The position numbers were made by a program, and so were the translations under genes. This document shows, in pieces, positions 6,378 to 8,430 of a DNA stretch of 8,430 bases; position 1 is the first letter of the stretch; each line of letters starts with the position of its first letter. The DNA comes from REEP01 sp964517265. GTDB lineage: Bacteria; Pseudomonadota; Alphaproteobacteria; Rhodospirillales; Defluviicoccaceae. The notes below the pieces were generated by a model. That model was not told where the DNA came from. It did no database searches and was given only the letters and a program-made list of their open reading frames with translations. Where the stretch lies: assembly GCA_964517265.1 (NCBI GenBank), contig CAZFBS010000077.1, forward strand, positions 1 to 8,430, written 5' to 3'.

Positions 6378-7760
6378 ATGTCGTTCACCGTGGCCATCAT
6401 CGGGCGGCCCAATGTCGGCAAGTCGACCCTGTTCAACCGCCTCGTCGGCCGGCGCGTGGCCCTCGTGCATGACCTGCCGGGGGTGACGCGCGATCGCCGC
6501 GAGGGCGAGGGGCGGATCGGCGATCTCCATTTCACGGTGATCGACACGGCCGGTCTCGACAAGGCGACCGGCACCGGCCTCGAAGCCCGCATGCAGGCGC
6601 AGACGGAGCAGGCGATCGCCGAGGCGGACGTCGCCTTGCTGGTGATCGACGCGCGGGCCGGCATAACGCCGTTGGATACCCATTTCGCCGAGGCGGTGCG
6701 GCGTGGGCCAACCCCGGTAATCCTCATCGCCAACAAGTGCGAGGGGCGCGGCGCCGAGGCCGGGCTGCTGGAAGCCTTTTCGCTCGGCCTTGGCGAGCCG
6801 GTCGCGATTTCTGCCGAGCATGGGCAGGGATTCTCGGAGCTGTTTTCCGCGCTGCTGCCCTTTGAGGAAAAGGATGCGGCGCCGACGGAAGATGAGATCC
6901 CGTTTGCGGATGCCGCCGGCGAACCGGATGCCGCCGGCGAACCGGAGCCGGGCGCGCCGCTACAGATGGCCGTGGTCGGCCGCCCCAACGTCGGCAAATC
7001 GACTTTGATCAACCGGCTTCTCGGCGAGGAGCGGCTGCTGACCGGCCCCGAGCCCGGCATCACCCGCGATGCGGTTGCGCTGGCGTGGACTCATGGTGGA
7101 CGAACGTTCCGTATCATCGACACGGCGGGCTTGCGGCGAAGAGCGAAGGTGACCGAGCGGCTGGAAGGTCTTGCGGCGGCCGATTCGCTGCGGGCGATCC
7201 GCTTCGCCCATGTCGCGGTGCTCGTCCTCGACGCCACCACCGGCATCGAGAAACAGGATCTCGGGATTGCCGGAACGGTGATCGACGAGGGCCGCGCGCT
7301 CGTCATCGCCGTCAACAAGTGGGATCTGATCGCGGATCGACGGCAGGCCCTCGCGCGGATCGCCGAACGCCTGGAGACGTCCTTCGGCCAGGTTCGCGGG
7401 GTTCGTCTGGTGCCGGTGTCGGCGCTGACCGGCCAAGGTCTCGACCGCCTCCTGCCTACGGTGGTCGAAGCCTACGATGTCTGGAATGCCCGGATTGCGA
7501 CCGGGCCGCTCAACCGCTGGCTCGCCGAGGTCATCCAGCAGCATGCGCCGCCGATGGTGCAGGGCCGGCGGATCAAGCTGCGCTACATCACCCAGGCCAA
7601 GACCCGGCCGCCAACGTTCGTCCTGTTCGCGAGCCAGGCGGACGAACTCCCCGACAGCTATCGCCGGTATTTGATTTCAAGCCTGCGCGACGCCTTCGGC
7701 CTCATGGGGGTTCCCATCCGCCTCCTCACCCGCCAGGGCCGCAATCCGTACGCAAAGTAG
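6378..7760 (+). CDS. der: Ribosome biogenesis GTPase Der (EngA)
   Basis: Der is an essential GTPase with two tandem G domains and a C-terminal KH-like domain that acts in late 50S ribosomal subunit assembly in the cytoplasm. The protein is 460 residues, normal for the family. G domain 1 has the P-loop GRPNVGKST at 9-17, DTAG at 56-59 and the G4 motif NKCE at 119-122. G domain 2 has GRPNVGKST at 201-209, DTAG at 248-251 and NKWD at 313-316. The KH-like domain runs from about 375 (GPLNRWLAEVI) to the end and contains GRRIKLRYITQAKTRPPTF. The inter-domain linker (about 162-196) is acidic and contains a duplicated hexapeptide. NKCE instead of NKxD in domain 1 is usual in alphaproteobacterial Der. 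ATG at 6378 has GGAG five bases upstream. It follows bamB by 93 bases, the conserved order. No clear terminator follows. Confidence 0.97.
   Translation: MSFTVAIIGRPNVGKSTLFNRLVGRRVALVHDLPGVTRDRREGEGRIGDLHFTVIDTAGLDKATGTGLEARMQAQTEQAIAEADVALLVIDARAGITPLDTHFAEAVRRGPTPVILIANKCEGRGAEAGLLEAFSLGLGEPVAISAEHGQGFSELFSALLPFEEKDAAPTEDEIPFADAAGEPDAAGEPEPGAPLQMAVVGRPNVGKSTLINRLLGEERLLTGPEPGITRDAVALAWTHGGRTFRIIDTAGLRRRAKVTERLEGLAAADSLRAIRFAHVAVLVLDATTGIEKQDLGIAGTVIDEGRALVIAVNKWDLIADRRQALARIAERLETSFGQVRGVRLVPVSALTGQGLDRLLPTVVEAYDVWNARIATGPLNRWLAEVIQQHAPPMVQGRRIKLRYITQAKTRPPTFVLFASQADELPDSYRRYLISSLRDAFGLMGVPIRLLTRQGRNPYAK
6909..6944 (+). repeat. 18-bp perfect tandem duplication in the Der linker
   Basis: GATGCCGCCGGCGAACCG occurs twice head to tail, encoding DAAGEP-DAAGEP at residues 178-189 of Der, in the linker between the two G domains. 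The length is a multiple of three, so the frame is kept. It is likely a slippage event in a tolerant, disordered linker. Confidence 0.85.
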
Positions 7761-7845
7761 CGGCGGCCTCCCATCCGGGTTAGCGGCGATGCGGATCGTT
7801 GTGGGGCTCCCGTTGGTCCGACGAGGTTGGGGCGGACTGGAGCGG

Positions 7846-7865
7846 AGGACTCTCATGATAGTCCT
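7846..7865 (+). repeat. Small inverted repeat over the start of the 26-codon ORF
   Basis: AGGACT (7846-7851) and AGTCCT (7860-7865) form a six-pair stem around an eight-base loop that contains the ATG of the short ORF at 7855, and the left arm overlaps its GGAGG ribosome site. If folded it would hide the start. It is short enough to be chance. Confidence 0.3.
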
Positions 7866-7935
7866 GCTATCGCGCTACTACGAACTGATGATCTGCGACA
7901 CTGAGGAAAAATTCGCGACCATCTCTAAAATGTGA
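7855..7935 (+). CDS. Possible 26-residue small protein or leader peptide
   Basis: This short ORF encodes a peptide starting MIVLLSRYYELMICD and ending FATISKM. Support for translation is a perfect GGAGG Shine-Dalgarno six bases before the ATG. Its stop (TGA in ATGTGA) overlaps the GTG start of the next ORF by four bases, the arrangement seen in translationally coupled genes. I do not recognise the peptide. It could be a leader peptide, a small independent protein, or the intact start of a larger gene that has decayed. Nothing in the residues suggests a specific function; the first part is hydrophobic but too short for a clear membrane helix. Confidence 0.35.
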   Translation: MIVLLSRYYELMICDTEEKFATISKM

Positions 7936-8117
7936 ACGGCGCGACCTGCTGCGATAGGCTCTACGAGCAGGAGGCGCGCGGGGAAGAAGCTTTGGAAGGA
8001 GGGTTGATACGTACCCTCATCAGGAGGTACTTCTATCGCCGCCGCGCTCGCGACGCACCTTTTGCCCGATTCGACCGGACAAGCTTCTCTCTATTTCAGC
8101 AACTTAAACACAATTAA
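7932..8117 (+). CDS. Possible 61-residue hypothetical protein
   Basis: A GTG-started frame that overlaps the end of the preceding 26-codon ORF by four bases (GTGA) and ends at TAA just where the AT-rich segment begins. The product is basic (LIRRYFYRRRARDAPFAR) with no signal peptide, membrane helix or known motif that I can recognise. It has no ribosome site of its own, so translation would depend on coupling to the upstream ORF. Composition is intermediate between the GC-rich genes to the left and the AT-rich end. It may be a chance frame or a remnant of a disrupted gene. Confidence is low. Confidence 0.2.
   Translation: MNGATCCDRLYEQEARGEEALEGGLIRTLIRRYFYRRRARDAPFARFDRTSFSLFQQLKHN
8011..8030 (+). 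repeat. Inverted repeat inside the 61-codon frame
   Basis: GTACCCTC (8011-8018) pairs with GAGGTAC (8024-8030) with one bulged C and a five-base loop, a seven-pair hairpin. It could be a weak transcript-ending structure after der, but it has no T-run and lies about 250 bases beyond the der stop. Confidence 0.25.
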
Positions 8118-8132
8118 GCAGCATGTAAAGCA

Positions 8133-8430
8133 ATGAATAAAAATAGTGATAATTCACTAGTTCCTAATGATTCTAACAAAGACCCGGAAGATCTTGCCGC
8201 TTTATTGATACAACTGTTAAAGATGCTACCTTTTCTTTCTATAATGATAACGGGGATTACATATATAATGTTTCTTTCATATACATCTACATATTCTATT
8301 CCATTTCCCTATACCTTCTTTCCTTACCTCATAATGTTTGGTGTCGTCATTGCTTGCACAGCGGCCGCCATATCATTCGTCGTTTTTCTACCACTACTTT
8401 TACTACTTTGGAGTTTTATTTTTCTTCCCG
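8133..8430 (+). CDS. Unrecognised membrane protein, 5' part (runs off the window)
   Basis: The frame opens with ATG at 8133 and has no stop through base 8430, giving 99 residues of a longer protein. The first 20 or so are polar and Asn/Asp-rich (MNKNSDNSLVPNDSNKDPED). They are followed by a helix-like LAALLIQLLKMLPFLSIMIT, a first membrane segment to about residue 50, and a second long hydrophobic stretch at about 63-97 (YLIMFGVVIACTAAAI, then FVVFLPLLLLLWSFIF). This ordered polar-then-hydrophobic layout supports real coding. Codon use (TTA, ATA, AAT) and GC of about 34% differ sharply from all other genes here, suggesting transfer. No strong Shine-Dalgarno precedes the ATG; the next in-frame stop upstream is at 8115-8117. 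I do not recognise the family, and a long multi-helix protein, a toxin or a defence-linked membrane effector are all possible. Confidence 0.6.
   Translation, partial: MNKNSDNSLVPNDSNKDPEDLAALLIQLLKMLPFLSIMITGITYIMFLSYTSTYSIPFPYTFFPYLIMFGVVIACTAAAISFVVFLPLLLLLWSFIFLP
8144..8159 (+). repeat. Perfect 6-bp hairpin just inside the AT-rich ORF
   Basis: TAGTGA (8144-8149) and TCACTA (8154-8159) form a perfect stem around the four-base loop TAAT, starting 11 bases after the A of the ATG at 8133. It could affect translation initiation or be a small operator, but a stem this short in AT-rich DNA may be chance. Confidence 0.3.

Noticed and set aside
6732..6743. Defective G4 motif (NKCE instead of NKxD) in the first GTPase domain of Der
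   Set aside because: From family knowledge, NKCE followed by Gly is the normal form in alphaproteobacterial Der, so it is not a loss of function.
4398..6821. Very long minus-strand open frame opposite yfgM-bamB-der (807 codons)
   Set aside because: It runs through the N gap and antisense to three conserved genes, with Arg/Pro-rich composition and no motif. Long antisense frames are common in GC-rich genomes.
7761..7854. tRNA or intrinsic terminator just after der
   Set aside because: I looked for a cloverleaf or a GC-stem with T-run and found only short imperfect repeats such as GTCCG (7816-7820) with CGGAC (7833-7837).

Overview
The window is GC-rich (about 62% by a hand count inside der) for most of its length. 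It carries ordinary alphaproteobacterial housekeeping genes, most plausibly from a Rhodospirillales-like organism. The support for this is a flgB-flgC pair, a CobC-type threonine-phosphate decarboxylase, an alphaproteobacterial-style Der with an NKCE G4 motif in its first G domain, and a TTAACCAT motif (the CtrA half-site of this class) ahead of flgB. The lineage is inferred from protein character and was not searched. A run of exactly 100 N at 5783-5882 shows that this is a draft scaffold joined inside bamB.

Layout. The minus strand, read right to left, carries a DUF4136-type lipoprotein (889-1518), then flgB (401-805) and the start of flgC (374 down to the window edge), the proximal rod proteins of the flagellar basal body. 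The plus strand begins at 1692 with cobC (cobalamin biosynthesis), closely followed by a MarC-family membrane protein (2835-3461). After a 231-base gap comes a thioredoxin-fold protein with a CNHCPYV motif (3693-4250). Then follows the conserved envelope and ribosome cluster yfgM-like TPR protein (4298-4966), bamB (5103-6284, interrupted by the gap) and der (6378-7760), in the same order as E. coli yfgM-bamB-der. YfgM acts at the Sec translocon, BamB in outer-membrane protein assembly, and Der in 50S ribosome maturation.

Right end. After der no long gene is present. The region holds two very short ORFs that overlap by four bases (7855-7935 with a good Shine-Dalgarno, and 7932-8117) and several small inverted repeats. 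From about 8100 the composition drops sharply to about 34% GC (hand count, 8101-8430). An ORF that opens at 8133 stays open to the last base and encodes an unrecognised protein with a polar N-terminus and hydrophobic segments. This looks like the edge of an acquired, AT-rich segment and is the least explained part of the window.

I saw no tRNA, rRNA, CRISPR array, transposase or complete novel system. The most interesting leads are the AT-rich membrane ORF at the right edge, the overlapping small ORFs before it, a long nested inverted repeat directly upstream of cobC, and the candidate CtrA half-site before flgBC.
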